A stretch of 64,000 bases of DNA from Rheinheimera salexigens (GCF_001752395.1 NZ_MKEK01000001.1:1105044-1169043); one strand, 5' to 3'. Counted from the stretch's first letter, positions 23,684 to 34,181 are shown. Numbers and translations are program-made. Notes: generated by a model not told the origin, from the sequence alone.

Positions 23684-25933
23684 GTGTCTAAAATAACAGA
23701 ACAGGATTTTCTGTTTGCAGCAGAAGATACCGTTACCTCGGTAATAGCTAAGCCAAGTTTAGAGCCTTGGCAGATACTTGTTGTTGATGACGACGCCGAA
23801 GTACATACCGTCACAACGTTAGCATTAAATGATTTACAGGTATTCAATAGAACACTCACTTTTCATCATGCCTATAATGGTGAAGAGGCGATTCAATACT
23901 TAAAAAAGCGCCCTGATATCGCTGTAGTCTTATTAGATGTGGTGATGGAATCTGATGATGCTGGCTTAATTGTGGTACAGCGGATTCGTGAAGAGTTGCA
24001 ACTAGACGAAATCCGTATAGTGTTACGTACCGGCCAGCCGGGTTATGCACCTGAAGAAAAAGTAATTAAACAATACGATATAAACGATTATAAAACCAAA
24101 ACCGAGCTTACCCGCGGAAAGTTAGTCACCGCTATTATTGGCGCAATCCGCTCTTATCAGCAAATTCGAACCATTAATCAAAGCCGGCGTGGACTTGAAA
24201 AAATTATCAATTCAGCAGCCAATTTACTAGAGCATCAATCATTACATAGTTTTTCTGAGGGGGTATTAACCCAAATTTCATCGCTGCTTGGCTTACCCGC
24301 GGAAGGGATTGTTTGTGCGCAAATAGAAGATGATGGCTCAGCAAGTGACAGAGTATATGTGTTAGGCGCTGCAGGTGCCTATGCGCCATTTATAAAGTGC
24401 CTGCTTGAACGAATTCAAGATGCTGAAATTATTCAACAAATTCGTCAATGCTTATATGATAAAAAGCATCTGTTATATCCGCAAGCAACCGTTTTGTATT
24501 TAGGTAATAAACAATATAATGCTGCGGTTTACTTGCAAACCAACCAGCCAATTTCTGAGTTAGATCAGCAATTAATAGAGTTATTTTTAAGTAATATTTC
24601 TATTGGCTATCAAAATGCTGCTCTATTTCAGCAACTAAAGCATACCGCTTATATCGATGCCTTAACCAAAATGCCTAATCGCAATGCGTTTATTAACCTT
24701 TTGCAGCAAATTCGGCAGGGTGAGGCAGAACATAGTGCGGTGGCATTAATCGATATTAAGCATTTTTCTGATATTAATGATGGCTTAGGCCATGATGTCG
24801 GTAACGAATTTTTAATTGCCGTTGCTATGCGATTAAACGAGCACTTTGTTTTGCCAGCCCAGTTAGCAAGGGTAGACACTGATGTTTTTGCTGTCATTGG
24901 TCATAGTGATATTGTTAGCCCAGATGCGATTAATGCGGCTTTTATCCAGCCTTTTTTAGTGGCAGGACATAGATTACAGTTAAGAGTTAATGTTGGTTTT
25001 TGTCGGTTGCAAGATACTGATAGCCAGGCATTAAGTATTTTAAAGTCTGTCACAATAGCGCTTAATAGGGCTAAAAAAAGTCTAACCTCTAGCCATCAAT
25101 ATTATCTGCCAGAAATGGCACAGCAACTGAGCAGTAGGTTAACGTTACTGCGAAAATTAGGTCAAGATTTTGCTCAGCATAAGTTGCAGCTGTGGTATCA
25201 ACCGCAAGTTTCGCTACAGACTAAACAGATTGTTGGCGTGGAAGCGTTACTGCGCTGGCCGCAAGATAATGGCGACTTTATTTCACCCGCGACATTTATT
25301 CCACTAGCTGAATATTCAGGCCTAATCATTGAGATTGGTGACTGGGTTATCCAGCAAGCATGTATGCAAATTAAACAGTTAAGTCAACTGGGCTTTAGAA
25401 TACGCATTGCGGTAAATGTATCGATGCAGCAATTTCGTAGCCCAAATTTTGTGCAGTCGGTTATGGATAATATTAATCATTATCAGATTGATGCTAAGCA
25501 GCTAGAAATTGAAATTACTGAATCAATTGTCATGGATGAACCTCAAACGGTGATAAAGGCGCTACAACAGTTAAAAGCCATAGGGGTTAATATTGCTATT
25601 GATGATTTCGGGATGGGATTTTCATCGTTAAGTTATATTCAAAAATTGCCATTAGATCGAATTAAAATTGATCGGGCATTCGTTGCTAATATGGTTAACG
25701 AAGTAAGTGTAGCGAAAAGCTCTGATCAAGTGCTGGTAGAAACCATAATACGCTTAGGGAAAAAGCTACAACTAGTCACTATTGCTGAAGGGGTAGAAGA
25801 CGCAGCACAACAACAAGCATTGATCGCCTTAGGTTGTGACGAAATGCAAGGCTATTTTTTTGCTAAACCAATGCCTGCAACTGAGCTAACACGATTGTTG
25901 CAGCAGAAAATAGCCGCAAATAAAATAAGTTAA
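23684..25933 (+). CDS. Response regulator with REC, DUF3369, degenerate GGDEF and EAL domains (probable c-di-GMP phosphodiesterase)
   Basis: 749 aa. Receiver domain (about 30-150) with phospho-acceptor D85 in VVLLDVVM; DUF3369 (about 160-320); GGDEF domain (about 322-475) whose signature is R396-V-D-T-D-V-F, so not a working cyclase; EAL domain (about 485-745) with E520-A-L, DDFG at 640-643, KIDRAF and EGVED, all of which look catalytic. The likely job is phosphorylation-controlled hydrolysis of c-di-GMP, which would lower PelD-driven Pel synthesis. The start is GTG at 23684, with AAAGGA about 10 nt upstream. A terminator follows immediately. A cognate kinase is not obvious; the degenerate hybrid kinase upstream is the nearest candidate. 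Confidence 0.9.
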   Translation: MSKITEQDFLFAAEDTVTSVIAKPSLEPWQILVVDDDAEVHTVTTLALNDLQVFNRTLTFHHAYNGEEAIQYLKKRPDIAVVLLDVVMESDDAGLIVVQRIREELQLDEIRIVLRTGQPGYAPEEKVIKQYDINDYKTKTELTRGKLVTAIIGAIRSYQQIRTINQSRRGLEKIINSAANLLEHQSLHSFSEGVLTQISSLLGLPAEGIVCAQIEDDGSASDRVYVLGAAGAYAPFIKCLLERIQDAEIIQQIRQCLYDKKHLLYPQATVLYLGNKQYNAAVYLQTNQPISELDQQLIELFLSNISIGYQNAALFQQLKHTAYIDALTKMPNRNAFINLLQQIRQGEAEHSAVALIDIKHFSDINDGLGHDVGNEFLIAVAMRLNEHFVLPAQLARVDTDVFAVIGHSDIVSPDAINAAFIQPFLVAGHRLQLRVNVGFCRLQDTDSQALSILKSVTIALNRAKKSLTSSHQYYLPEMAQQLSSRLTLLRKLGQDFAQHKLQLWYQPQVSLQTKQIVGVEALLRWPQDNGDFISPATFIPLAEYSGLIIEIGDWVIQQACMQIKQLSQLGFRIRIAVNVSMQQFRSPNFVQSVMDNINHYQIDAKQLEIEITESIVMDEPQTVIKALQQLKAIGVNIAIDDFGMGFSSLSYIQKLPLDRIKIDRAFVANMVNEVSVAKSSDQVLVETIIRLGKKLQLVTIAEGVEDAAQQQALIALGCDEMQGYFFAKPMPATELTRLLQQKIAANKIS

Positions 25934-25946
25934 TTAATGACGATGA

Positions 25947-25973
25947 AAAAAACCAGCGTTTAGCTGGTTTTTT
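25947..25973 (+). terminator. Bidirectional terminator between the EAL gene and ppa
   Basis: 11-bp stem AAAAAACCAGC / GCTGGTTTTTT with loop GTTTA. The U-tract on each strand lets it serve both convergent genes. Confidence 0.92.
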
Positions 25974-25997
25974 GATTCTGCTTAATAATAACAAAGG

Positions 25998-26525
25998 TTA
26001 TTTTTTCGCCCGTTCAAACGAAGTTAAAATCTCAGCTTTAGCGGCAGCAATATCGCCCCAGCCATTAATTTTAACCCATTTACCGGCTTCTAAATCTTTA
26101 TAGTGCTCGAAAAAATGTTGAATTTGCTGTTTTAATAATTCTGGCACATCATTGATATCTTTAATATCGTCATACAGTTTAGTCAGTTTACTTACTGGTA
26201 CCGCTATTACTTTAGCATCTTCACCGGCTTCGTCTGACATGTGTAACACGCCTACAGGGCGACATTTAATCACTGCACCTGGCACTAATGGGTATGGCGT
26301 TGGCACTAAAACATCTACTGGATCGCCATCTAGTGACAAAGTGTGATTTACATAGCCATAATTGCACGGGTAAAACATCGGTGTTGACATAAAACGGTCA
26401 ACTAAAATAGCGCCAGTGTCTTTATCTACTTCATATTTTACCGGATCAGCATTTGCTGGGATCTCAATAATAACATTAATTTCTTCCGGTAAGTTATTAC
26501 CAGCCGTGATATCGCTTAAGCTCAT
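25998..26525 (-). CDS. ppa: Inorganic pyrophosphatase
   Basis: 175 aa family I soluble pyrophosphatase, hydrolysing PPi to drive biosynthesis. The metal-binding motif DGDPVDVLV and the [16 protein letters not shown] block are intact, and the length equals that of the E. coli enzyme. The ATG at 26525 follows a good AAGGAAA-type site on the minus strand. It shares a terminator with the convergent EAL-protein gene. fbp lies 59 bp upstream on the same strand. Confidence 0.97.
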   Translation of the reverse strand: MSLSDITAGNNLPEEINVIIEIPANADPVKYEVDKDTGAILVDRFMSTPMFYPCNYGYVNHTLSLDGDPVDVLVPTPYPLVPGAVIKCRPVGVLHMSDEAGEDAKVIAVPVSKLTKLYDDIKDINDVPELLKQQIQHFFEHYKDLEAGKWVKINGWGDIAAAKAEILTSFERAKK

Positions 26526-26584
26526 CAGCTTTTCCTTAGGTTCATAAAAATTGCCGCTTATTATAGCGGGCGCGACAAAAATCG

Positions 26585-27556
26585 CTACGATTGATGGTAA
26601 TTAATACACGTTTCTACTTCGTGTTTTGAGCCTAAGATAACGGCAACACGTTGATGAATATTTTCCGGTTGAATTTCCATAATGCGCTGATAGCCAGTTG
26701 AACTGACGCCACCGGCTTGTTCAACTAAGAAACTCATCGGGTTTGCTTCATACATTAATCTTAATTTATCCGGTTTATTAGCATCTTTAGTATCAGTGGG
26801 GTACATAAAAATACCACCACGGCATAGTACGCGATGCACATCACCGACCATGGCGGCTATCCAGCGCATATTAAAGTTTTTACCTCGCTTACCCGTTTTA
26901 CCTTGCAGCAAATCATCGATATATTGCTGCATAGGGGCTTGCCAATAGCGTTGATTAGACATGTTTATAGCAAATTCAGCGGTATATTTTGGAATGCTGG
27001 CTAGCTCTTCAGTTAATAAGAAACCACCATAGGTTTTATCTAAGGTATATATTCTAGTGCCTTTGCCGGTGGTCAGCGCTAACATAGTCGATGGGCCATA
27101 CAGCACATAACCCGCCGCAATTTGGGCGGTGCCGGGTTGTAAAAATTGACTTGGATCATCAGCTGCTAAATGGGCTTGTGCTGGTAAAATTGAAAATATG
27201 GTACCGATTAAACTATTAATATCAGTATTTGATGAGCCATCTAATGGATCAAAGGTCACTAAATACTGACCTTGTGGATTGCCGGCTACGGTGTCGTCTT
27301 CTTCTTCAGAACTAATTGCCTTGACTAGACCGGTTTCTAAAATGACTTCTTTTAATAGCTCATTAGCAATAATATCCAGTTTTTTCTGGGTTTCACCTTG
27401 AATATTCTCACCTAAGGTAGAACCTAATACACCAGCTAACTCGCCTTGGCTGACCCGAAATGATATTTCACGACAGGCTGCCAATATAGTTTTTATCAGC
27501 GAAATTAAGTTACTATCAACATTGTCCTGTTGAAGTACGGGGGAAATACGGCGCAT
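26585..27556 (-). CDS. fbp: Fructose-1,6-bisphosphatase, class 1
   Basis: 323 aa gluconeogenic phosphatase converting fructose-1,6-bisphosphate to fructose-6-phosphate. It carries the metal/substrate motif [11 protein letters not shown], the acidic SSEEED loop, and the C-terminal [15 protein letters not shown] block. Length is usual for the long class 1 form of proteobacteria. It is divergent from mpl, with a 142-bp gap to the chosen mpl start that must hold both promoters. Confidence 0.96.
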   Translation of the reverse strand: MRRISPVLQQDNVDSNLISLIKTILAACREISFRVSQGELAGVLGSTLGENIQGETQKKLDIIANELLKEVILETGLVKAISSEEEDDTVAGNPQGQYLVTFDPLDGSSNTDINSLIGTIFSILPAQAHLAADDPSQFLQPGTAQIAAGYVLYGPSTMLALTTGKGTRIYTLDKTYGGFLLTEELASIPKYTAEFAINMSNQRYWQAPMQQYIDDLLQGKTGKRGKNFNMRWIAAMVGDVHRVLCRGGIFMYPTDTKDANKPDKLRLMYEANPMSFLVEQAGGVSSTGYQRIMEIQPENIHQRVAVILGSKHEVETCINYHQS

Positions 27557-27698
27557 TTTTGCTTCCTTTTCTCGGCTGTTAGTCAGGGTAAAATAATAGA
27601 GCTAGACTATTTTAATGAATTTACCGCTAAATTGCAGGTGTCATTACGACTTTGTGCGTAATTGCTGTAAAAGAGGCAAATTAAGCACAGGAAAAGCT

Positions 27699-29072
27699 AT
27701 GCATATTCATATTCTTGGCATCTGTGGCACCTTTATGGGTGGCATTGCGGCTATTGCAAAATCTCTGGGACATACAGTTACCGGTTCCGATGCGAATGTT
27801 TATCCACCAATGAGCACTCAATTGGCCGAATTAGGCATCAGTTTAACCCAAGGCTATGATCCCGTTCAGTTAGAACCAGCACCAGACTTAGTGATTATAG
27901 GCAATGCTTTATCACGCGGAAATCCTGCCGTTGAATATGTATTAAACTCGCATTTACGCTACACATCAGGACCGCAATGGTTAGCCGAACAGGTATTGCA
28001 AGACCGCTGGGTATTAGCGGTATCTGGCACCCACGGCAAAACCACAACCAGTACTATGTTAGCTTGGATTTTAGACTATGCCGGTTTAAAACCAGGTTTT
28101 TTAATCGGTGGTATACCGCAGAATTTTGATTGCTCAGCACGCTTAGGTGAGTCGCCGTTTTTTGTTATTGAAGCCGATGAATACGACACAGCCTTTTTTG
28201 ATAAACGCTCTAAGTTTGTTCATTATCGACCGCGTACTTTAGTGATTAATAATCTTGAATATGATCATGCTGATATTTTCCCTGATTTAGCGGCCATTCA
28301 ACGTCAATTTCACCACTTGTTACGTATGGTGCCTAGTAATGGCCTAGTGTTATCACCTGAAGACACGGTAGCGGTTAAACAAACGCTGGATATGGGCTGT
28401 TGGAGCGAACGGCAATGTTATGGCACAGATTGGCAGGCAGAGCTTATTAACGCCGATGGTAGTGCCTTTACGGTGTTCTATCAGCAACAGCCTTTAGGTG
28501 ACTTACACTGGTGTTTAAGCGGGCAGCATAATGTTGAAAATGGTATAATGGCGCTGGCCGCGGCACGACATGCTGGCGTGCCGGTGAGCATAGGGTTAGA
28601 AGCATTAGCTAAGTTTATTGCGCCTAAAAGACGGATGGAATTAAAAGCTCAGATTAATAATATTCGGGTCTATGATGATTTTGCTCATCATCCCACAGCC
28701 ATTAACACCACCTTGCAAGGTATCTGTGCGCAAGTTAATGGCAATAATAAAGCCGGGCGAGTATTAGCGGTTTTAGAACCAAGATCCAATACCATGCGTA
28801 TGGGGGTTCACCAGGCCGCGTTACCTGCAGCTTTAGCCTTAGCCGATCAGGTTTATTTATACGAACCTGCTAATGCTAATTGGTCGTTAGAAACCTTAAC
28901 ACGGGCTTTAGCCCCTAAGGCCAGTTTGTCGCATGATATTGAGCAACTAGTGCAGATGTTAACTGAACAAGCGCAGCCTGATGATAGTATTGTCATTATG
29001 AGTAACGGTGGATTTGGTGGCGTGCACGATAAGCTTATTGCCGCCTTAAAGCAGAAATGGAAAACAGAATGA
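27699..29072 (+). CDS. mpl: UDP-N-acetylmuramate:L-alanyl-gamma-D-glutamyl-meso-diaminopimelate ligase
   Basis: 457 aa from ATG 27699, the same length as E. coli Mpl; an in-frame ATG at 27615 would add 28 residues unlike the family. It re-attaches recovered murein tripeptide to UDP-MurNAc in peptidoglycan recycling. [16 protein letters not shown], the ATP loop [12 protein letters not shown], and [19 protein letters not shown] are typical. It works in the same pathway as ampG at 56729 in this window. Its last bases overlap the ubiX start (ATGA). Confidence 0.96.
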   Translation: MHIHILGICGTFMGGIAAIAKSLGHTVTGSDANVYPPMSTQLAELGISLTQGYDPVQLEPAPDLVIIGNALSRGNPAVEYVLNSHLRYTSGPQWLAEQVLQDRWVLAVSGTHGKTTTSTMLAWILDYAGLKPGFLIGGIPQNFDCSARLGESPFFVIEADEYDTAFFDKRSKFVHYRPRTLVINNLEYDHADIFPDLAAIQRQFHHLLRMVPSNGLVLSPEDTVAVKQTLDMGCWSERQCYGTDWQAELINADGSAFTVFYQQQPLGDLHWCLSGQHNVENGIMALAAARHAGVPVSIGLEALAKFIAPKRRMELKAQINNIRVYDDFAHHPTAINTTLQGICAQVNGNNKAGRVLAVLEPRSNTMRMGVHQAALPAALALADQVYLYEPANANWSLETLTRALAPKASLSHDIEQLVQMLTEQAQPDDSIVIMSNGGFGGVHDKLIAALKQKWKTE

Positions 29073-29728
29073 ATCAACAGTTAGCAGTTGCGCCTTTACA
29101 GCAAATAACCTTAGCCTTTACTGGCGCGTCAGGTGCGGTTTATGGCTGGCGCTTGTTAGAAATTTTATTAGGCCAAGGCATTAAAGTCCATTTGCTGATA
29201 TCGAGTGCCGCACGAGTAGTATTTGCTACTGAGCATAATATTAAGCTGGCAGGCTCTGCTGAAAAATGTACGGCACAATTAATTGAAACTTTTGGCTGTG
29301 ATGCCAATTTAATTACCGTTTACGGTAAAGATGATTGGTTTTCTCCAGTAGCCTCGGGCTCTGCTGCACCGCGTATTATGGTGGTGTGCCCTTGTTCAAC
29401 CGGTACGGTTGCGGCTATTGCCCATGGCATGAGTGATAACTTAATTGAACGCGCTGCCGATGTGGTTATTAAAGAGGGCGGCAAACTTATTTTGGTGCCA
29501 CGTGAAAGCCCACTAAGCGCCATTCATTTAGAAAATTTGCTTAAACTAGCCCGTAACGGGGTGACGATTATGCCCGCTGCGCCAGGCTTTTATCATCAGC
29601 CCAGCCAAATTAGCGATTTAGTCGATTTTATGGTGGCTAGAATTTTAGACCATTTGCAATTGCCTCATCAGTTACTAGCGCGTTGGGGCTACAGTGGCAA
29701 CATCGATAATGGTAACAGCAATAAATAG
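29069..29728 (+). CDS. ubiX: Flavin prenyltransferase
   Basis: 219 aa. It prenylates FMN to make the cofactor of the UbiD decarboxylase in ubiquinone synthesis. It has the flavin site [14 protein letters not shown], the [14 protein letters not shown] loop and [17 protein letters not shown] chose the ATG at 29069 because it overlaps the mpl stop as ATGA; an in-frame ATG at 29057 adds four residues. ubiD is not in the window. Confidence 0.94.
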   Translation: MNQQLAVAPLQQITLAFTGASGAVYGWRLLEILLGQGIKVHLLISSAARVVFATEHNIKLAGSAEKCTAQLIETFGCDANLITVYGKDDWFSPVASGSAAPRIMVVCPCSTGTVAAIAHGMSDNLIERAADVVIKEGGKLILVPRESPLSAIHLENLLKLARNGVTIMPAAPGFYHQPSQISDLVDFMVARILDHLQLPHQLLARWGYSGNIDNGNSNK

Positions 29729-29735
29729 GAGAACA

Positions 29736-30665
29736 GTGTTGAACTTAGCGTTAGATATTCAGCAACTTCATAAAGTGTACAAAAGCGGCACTGTGGCGCT
29801 TAAAGGTATTGATTTACAGGTGCAGCAAGGTGAGTTTTTTGCCTTGTTAGGGCCAAATGGCGCCGGTAAAAGTACCTGTATTGGTATTATTAGCTCGTTA
29901 GTGAATAAATCCCAAGGTAGCGTAAAAGTATTTGGCCATGATCTTGATAACGCGTTAGAGCAAGCCAAACAGCAAATCGGCTTAGTACCGCAAGAGTTTA
30001 ATTTTAATCAGTTTGAAACCGTACTACAGGTGGTGGTTAATCAAGCCGGTTATTATGGTGTACCCCGTAAAGTTGCCCTACAGCGCGCCGAGAAATATCT
30101 AGGCCAATTAGGCTTATGGGATAAACGATTTGCCCGTTCGCGTGAGCTTTCGGGTGGCATGAAACGACGGCTAATGATTGCCAGAGCGTTAATGCATGAA
30201 CCTAAGCTGTTGATCTTAGATGAACCTACAGCGGGTGTTGATATTGAGCTACGTCGTTCGATGTGGGACTTTTTACGCCTTATTAATAAGCAAGGCGTGA
30301 CTATTATTCTTACGACCCATTATTTAGAAGAAGCCGAAAGCTTATGTCGTAATATCGCTATTATTGATAATGGCCAAATCATTGAAAACACATCAATGAA
30401 AAGCTTACTAGCCAAGCTAACTCGTGAAACCTTTATTCTAGATTTAGCCACTAATCCAAACCAGCTGCAGTTAGAGAATGTTAGCTGGCGAGCGATAGAT
30501 GATCATAGCATTGAAGTCGACATTGAAAAGCAGCAAGGTTTAAATGCTATTTTCGAGCAATTATCCCAGCAACAGATCACTGTGTTATCGATGCGCAATA
30601 AGGCAAACCGACTAGAAGAATTGTTTGTTAACTTAGTTGAAACGGGTCGAGGAGCTAAGGCATGA
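29736..30665 (+). CDS. yadG: ABC transporter ATP-binding protein YadG
   Basis: About 309 aa from GTG 29736; AGGAG lies 4 nt upstream, and the next codon, TTG at 29739, is an equally good start. E. coli YadG is 308 aa. Walker A is GPNGAGKST, the signature is LSGGMKRR, and Walker B is LLILDEPTAGVD, with the H-loop in LTTHYLEE. It pairs with the YadH permease, joined by a 4-bp ATGA overlap. The substrate of YadGH is not established. The sequence matches YadG along its full length, including the C-terminal VLSMRNKANRLEELF. Confidence 0.95.
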   Translation: MLNLALDIQQLHKVYKSGTVALKGIDLQVQQGEFFALLGPNGAGKSTCIGIISSLVNKSQGSVKVFGHDLDNALEQAKQQIGLVPQEFNFNQFETVLQVVVNQAGYYGVPRKVALQRAEKYLGQLGLWDKRFARSRELSGGMKRRLMIARALMHEPKLLILDEPTAGVDIELRRSMWDFLRLINKQGVTIILTTHYLEEAESLCRNIAIIDNGQIIENTSMKSLLAKLTRETFILDLATNPNQLQLENVSWRAIDDHSIEVDIEKQQGLNAIFEQLSQQQITVLSMRNKANRLEELFVNLVETGRGAKA

Positions 30666-31435
30666 TCAAAACCACTTATTGGGTCGCGTTAAAAAGTATT
30701 TTAACTAAAGAAACCAATCGTTTTTTACGAATATGGGTGCAAACCCTAGTGCCGCCGGCGATTACTATGGCGCTGTACTTTGTTATTTTTGGTAATTTAA
30801 TAGGCTCGCGTATCGGCGATATGGGCGGCTTTAGCTATATGGCGTTTATAGTACCGGGATTAATTATGATGTCGGTCATAACCAGCTCTTATTCTAATGT
30901 CGCCTCGTCTTTTTTTAGTGCTAAATTTCAACGTAATGTCGAAGAGTTATTAGTGGCACCGGTACCAAATTATATTATTATATTGGGCTACGTTGGCGGC
31001 GGTATGGCGCGTGGCATGCTGGTTGGCTTAATTGTGACGCTACTGTCGTTATTTTTTGTATCGATTCAAATCCATAATATTGCCGTGATCATTATTACCG
31101 TAATGCTAACCTCTATGTTATTTGCACTGGGCGGTTTAATTAATGCTATTTATGCTAAAAGCTTCGATGATATCAGTATCATTCCTACCTTTGTGTTAAC
31201 GCCATTAACGTATTTAGGTGGCGTATTCTACTCATTAAGTTTATTACCGGAATTTTGGCAAAAAGTGGCGATATTAAATCCAGTCGTATATATGGTTAAT
31301 GCGTTCCGCTACGGTTTTTTGGGTATTTCTGATGTCAGTTTATCGGTAGCACTAACCGTTGTGTTTAGTTTTATTGTGCTGATGTTTAGCTTTGCATTAT
31401 ATTTAATTAATCGCGGCATAGGTCTGCGCAGCTAA
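30662..31435 (+). CDS. yadH: ABC-2 type permease YadH
   Basis: 257 aa, six membrane segments, ABC-2 family. Blocks such as PGLIMMSVITSSYSNV, SFFSAKFQRNVEELLVAPV and LTYLGGVFYSLSLLPEFWQ are diagnostic. It is the membrane partner of YadG, probably exporting an unknown compound. Its start overlaps the yadG stop. It is the last gene of an mpl-ubiX-yadG-yadH run with overlapping or closely packed ends. Confidence 0.95.
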   Translation: MIKTTYWVALKSILTKETNRFLRIWVQTLVPPAITMALYFVIFGNLIGSRIGDMGGFSYMAFIVPGLIMMSVITSSYSNVASSFFSAKFQRNVEELLVAPVPNYIIILGYVGGGMARGMLVGLIVTLLSLFFVSIQIHNIAVIIITVMLTSMLFALGGLINAIYAKSFDDISIIPTFVLTPLTYLGGVFYSLSLLPEFWQKVAILNPVVYMVNAFRYGFLGISDVSLSVALTVVFSFIVLMFSFALYLINRGIGLRS

Positions 31436-31505
31436 GCTAACATTTTATTTTGCAAAGTAATGGCTTCATCATTGCTAATTAAAAGCTAAAAAATAGCTTG
31501 GTAAT

Positions 31506-31547
31506 TGCTCAGTTGTAACTTAATGATAGCTACGTTATAACTGAGCA
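31506..31547 (+). other. 14-bp imperfect inverted repeat downstream of yadH
   Basis: TGCTCAGTTGTAAC and GTTATAACTGAGCA pair with one G:U, around a 14-nt loop. There is no U-run after it. It could end the yadH transcript with help from Rho, protect a 3' end, or be an operator for panP. Confidence 0.5.
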
Positions 31548-31567
31548 TTAAATGAGTAGCAGCGCCG

Positions 31568-31611
31568 TTTTACACAGAACTTTTTACAAAGTTTTTTGCA
31601 GACTTTTTTTT
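31568..31611. promoter_or_regulatory. Helically phased T-tracts upstream of panP
   Basis: Runs of 4, 5, 6 and 8 T start at 31568, 31581, 31592 and 31604. Steps of 13, 11 and 12 bp are close to one helical turn, so the DNA should be intrinsically curved. It lies about 80 bp before the panP start, in the likely promoter region. Confidence 0.5.
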
Positions 31612-31688
31612 GCAGTTGCAGTAAAGTGAGCGACTTTCTTAACCGGCTCGGCAATATTAACGCCAGTATGTAGCGTGGTACTACAAGT

Positions 31689-33335
31689 ATGACAGAACCA
31701 ATACAACGGCAGGCAACTGCGTCTGAAGAATCGCTGATACGCATCTTCACCATACCAGAAGCACCCGATTCAACGTTAAGTATTATTGAGCAAAATTTGT
31801 CGCAAAACCTAGCTGGCTTTTTACGCAACAGTATTGTCGCGTTAGAAAAGCCGTTATGGCAAATTGAGCGTGATTTTCAAGCCCATCAAATACCCGAAAT
31901 GCCGGAGTTTGTATCCGACTACGCTGAGCAGTTGATGCAAAAGCTAGTGGCTCATTCAGTGCACACGGCATCGCCCAGCTTTATTGGTCATATGACATCG
32001 GCTTTACCATATTTTGTATTGCCGCTATCAAAAATGATGGTGGGCTTAAATCAAAACTTGGTAAAAATTGAAACATCTAAAGCCTTTACGCCGATGGAAC
32101 GTCAAGTATTAGGTATGATGCACCATTTGGTGTATGGCGAAGCCGATGGCTTTTATAAAAAGTGGATGCACAGTGCTAATCACTCCCTAGGTGCATTTTG
32201 CTCTGGTGGTACCGTCGCTAATATTACTGCTTTATGGATAGCTCGGAATCGCTTGCTAAAAGCTGATGGTGAGTTTCGTGGTATCGCCCGCGAAGGCTTG
32301 TTTCGAGCTATGCAGCATTATAATTATCAAGGCTTAGCTATTTTAGTCTCAGAGCGCGGTCATTACTCATTGGGTAAAGCGGCAGATATTTTAGGTATTG
32401 GTCGTGATGCCTTAATTGCAATTAAAACTGATGCTAATAATAAAATTGATGTCACCGAATTAGCCAATACTATGGCTGAGCTGACGGCACGTAATATACG
32501 CGTAATGGCAGTAGTAGGCGTAGCAGGCACGACCGAAACCGGTAATGTAGACCCTTTGCATCAATTAGCTGATTTAGCCGAACAATATCAATGTCATTTC
32601 CATGTCGATGCGGCGTGGGGGGGCGCAACCTTATTTTCTGAGCGTTATCGCCATTTATTAGCCGGTATTGAACGTGCAGACTCGGTTACTATAGATGCCC
32701 ACAAACAGATGTATGTGCCTATGGGCGCCGGCATGGTGGTCTTTAAGCATCCATCGGATGCCCATGCGATAGCGCATCATGCTGAATATATTTTGCGCAA
32801 AGGCTCTAAAGATTTAGGCAGCCAAACCTTAGAAGGTTCTCGGCCGGGTATGGCGATGCTGGTCCATGCATGCTTACAAATTATTGGCAGTGCCGGTTAT
32901 CAGATTTTAATTGATCGCAGCCTAGAAAAAGCCCGTTATTTTGCCAAGTTAATTATGGACAATAGTGACTTTGAACTGATTACCGAACCCGAGCTGTGCA
33001 TACTGACATACCGTTACGTGCCAGCGTCAGTGCAAAAAGCCATGGCTAAAGCAAATCCTGCGCAGCTACAGCGTTTTAATGAATTGCTAAATGGCATGAC
33101 AAAATTTATCCAGAAACGGCAGCGCGAAGAGGGTAAATCTTTTGTTTCTCGTACCCGCTTAACCCCAGCCAAATATCAGCGCCAAGAAACCATCGTCTTT
33201 CGCGTAGTATTAGCTAACCCTTTAACAACAGAACAAATATTGCACGATGTATTACTCGAGCAGGATCATATTGCTCAGCTTGATAAAGAGTTTTATCCTA
33301 AACTGCTACAGTTAGCAAAGAAACTGGCCGCTTAG
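31689..33335 (+). CDS. panP: Pyridoxal-dependent aspartate 1-decarboxylase PanP
   Basis: 548 aa group II PLP decarboxylase that makes beta-alanine from aspartate, replacing the pyruvoyl enzyme PanD. The PLP lysine is in TIDAHKQMYVPMGAG, and ASPSFIGHMTSALP and FCSGGTVANITAL mark the family. The PanP assignment rests on overall match to the family first described in Vibrio and on neighbourhood: panC and panB, which use beta-alanine and make pantoate, lie 1.2-2.8 kb downstream on the other strand. A related glutamate decarboxylase is the main alternative. A terminator overlaps its stop codon. Confidence 0.88.
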   Translation: MTEPIQRQATASEESLIRIFTIPEAPDSTLSIIEQNLSQNLAGFLRNSIVALEKPLWQIERDFQAHQIPEMPEFVSDYAEQLMQKLVAHSVHTASPSFIGHMTSALPYFVLPLSKMMVGLNQNLVKIETSKAFTPMERQVLGMMHHLVYGEADGFYKKWMHSANHSLGAFCSGGTVANITALWIARNRLLKADGEFRGIAREGLFRAMQHYNYQGLAILVSERGHYSLGKAADILGIGRDALIAIKTDANNKIDVTELANTMAELTARNIRVMAVVGVAGTTETGNVDPLHQLADLAEQYQCHFHVDAAWGGATLFSERYRHLLAGIERADSVTIDAHKQMYVPMGAGMVVFKHPSDAHAIAHHAEYILRKGSKDLGSQTLEGSRPGMAMLVHACLQIIGSAGYQILIDRSLEKARYFAKLIMDNSDFELITEPELCILTYRYVPASVQKAMAKANPAQLQRFNELLNGMTKFIQKRQREEGKSFVSRTRLTPAKYQRQETIVFRVVLANPLTTEQILHDVLLEQDHIAQLDKEFYPKLLQLAKKLAA

Positions 33336-33345
33336 CGGCCAGTTT
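33321..33345 (+). terminator. Terminator overlapping the panP stop codon
   Basis: 11-bp stem AAACTGGCCGC / GCGGCCAGTTT around TTA, followed by TTAATC. The panP TAG lies inside the hairpin. Confidence 0.88.
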
Positions 33346-33469
33346 TAATCTCACTGATTATTCGCTTTAAGCTAATGGATAGCAGCGCTGCAACAAAGTG
33401 ATTAAGGTTTGTCCTATGCTAAATTTGCAGCTATTATCTGATGATATGCTATAGCAAAGGATTGATTTT

Positions 33470-34111
33470 ATGCGTTATCTTCTATTGATATTACCCTTAT
33501 GTATTAGCCTGCTTGGCTGTCAAAGTGCTTACTATTCGGCAATGGAAAAAGTAGGTGTGCACAAACGCGATATTTTGGCTGATAGAGTGGAAGAGGCTCA
33601 GGAATCGCAGCAAGATGCTCAACAGCAGTTTAAATCTGCGCTAGAACAATTTAGCAGCTTAATTAAGTTTGATGGCGGTGATTTACAACGGGTGTATCAA
33701 GCAACTGATAAAGAATATCAGGCCTGTAATGCTGCGGCAGAAGAAGTGACTAAACGCATCGACAGTATAGAAGCCGTTGCTGATGATTTATTTGCTGAGT
33801 GGCAGGATGAACTTGATTTATATAACAACAAAAAGTTAAAGCAAGATAGCGCTAATAAGCTAACCGATACTAAACGTCAGTATAATAGCTTGTTAAAATC
33901 TATGCGTATTGCTGAAAAAAGTATGCAGCCAGTTTTATCTTCACTAAGAGATAATACCTTGTATTTAAAACATAATTTAAATGCTAAGGCCATAGGTGCG
34001 TTGCAAGGTGAGTTTAATTCAGTGCAAAGAGATATTAACCAGCTGATTGATAATATGAATACAGCTATTGCCGAGTCTGAACAGTTTGTAAGAGCCTTAA
34101 AACAAAAATAA
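33470..34111 (+). CDS. DUF2959 family lipoprotein
   Basis: 213 aa. Lipoprotein signal MRYLLLILPLCISLLGC with the lipidated Cys at 17. The mature part is a long helical, coiled-coil-rich domain beginning SAYYSAMEKVGVHKRDILAD, the DUF2959 hallmark. Function unknown; the fold suggests a periplasmic rod-like protein. It lies 70 bp before the small TM2-like gene on the same strand. Confidence 0.88.
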   Translation: MRYLLLILPLCISLLGCQSAYYSAMEKVGVHKRDILADRVEEAQESQQDAQQQFKSALEQFSSLIKFDGGDLQRVYQATDKEYQACNAAAEEVTKRIDSIEAVADDLFAEWQDELDLYNNKKLKQDSANKLTDTKRQYNSLLKSMRIAEKSMQPVLSSLRDNTLYLKHNLNAKAIGALQGEFNSVQRDINQLIDNMNTAIAESEQFVRALKQK

Positions 34112-34181
34112 TCTAAGTCGCGTAGTTGCTGTGCTGATATTGACGGTGCTGTATTAAAATTAAACAGAGGAGATATAGCTT

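Noticed and set aside
31535..31828. Minus-strand ORF of 97 codons over the panP start
   Set aside because: It covers the panP promoter and first codons and looks like chance reading through T-tracts (Lys-rich). No homology recognised.
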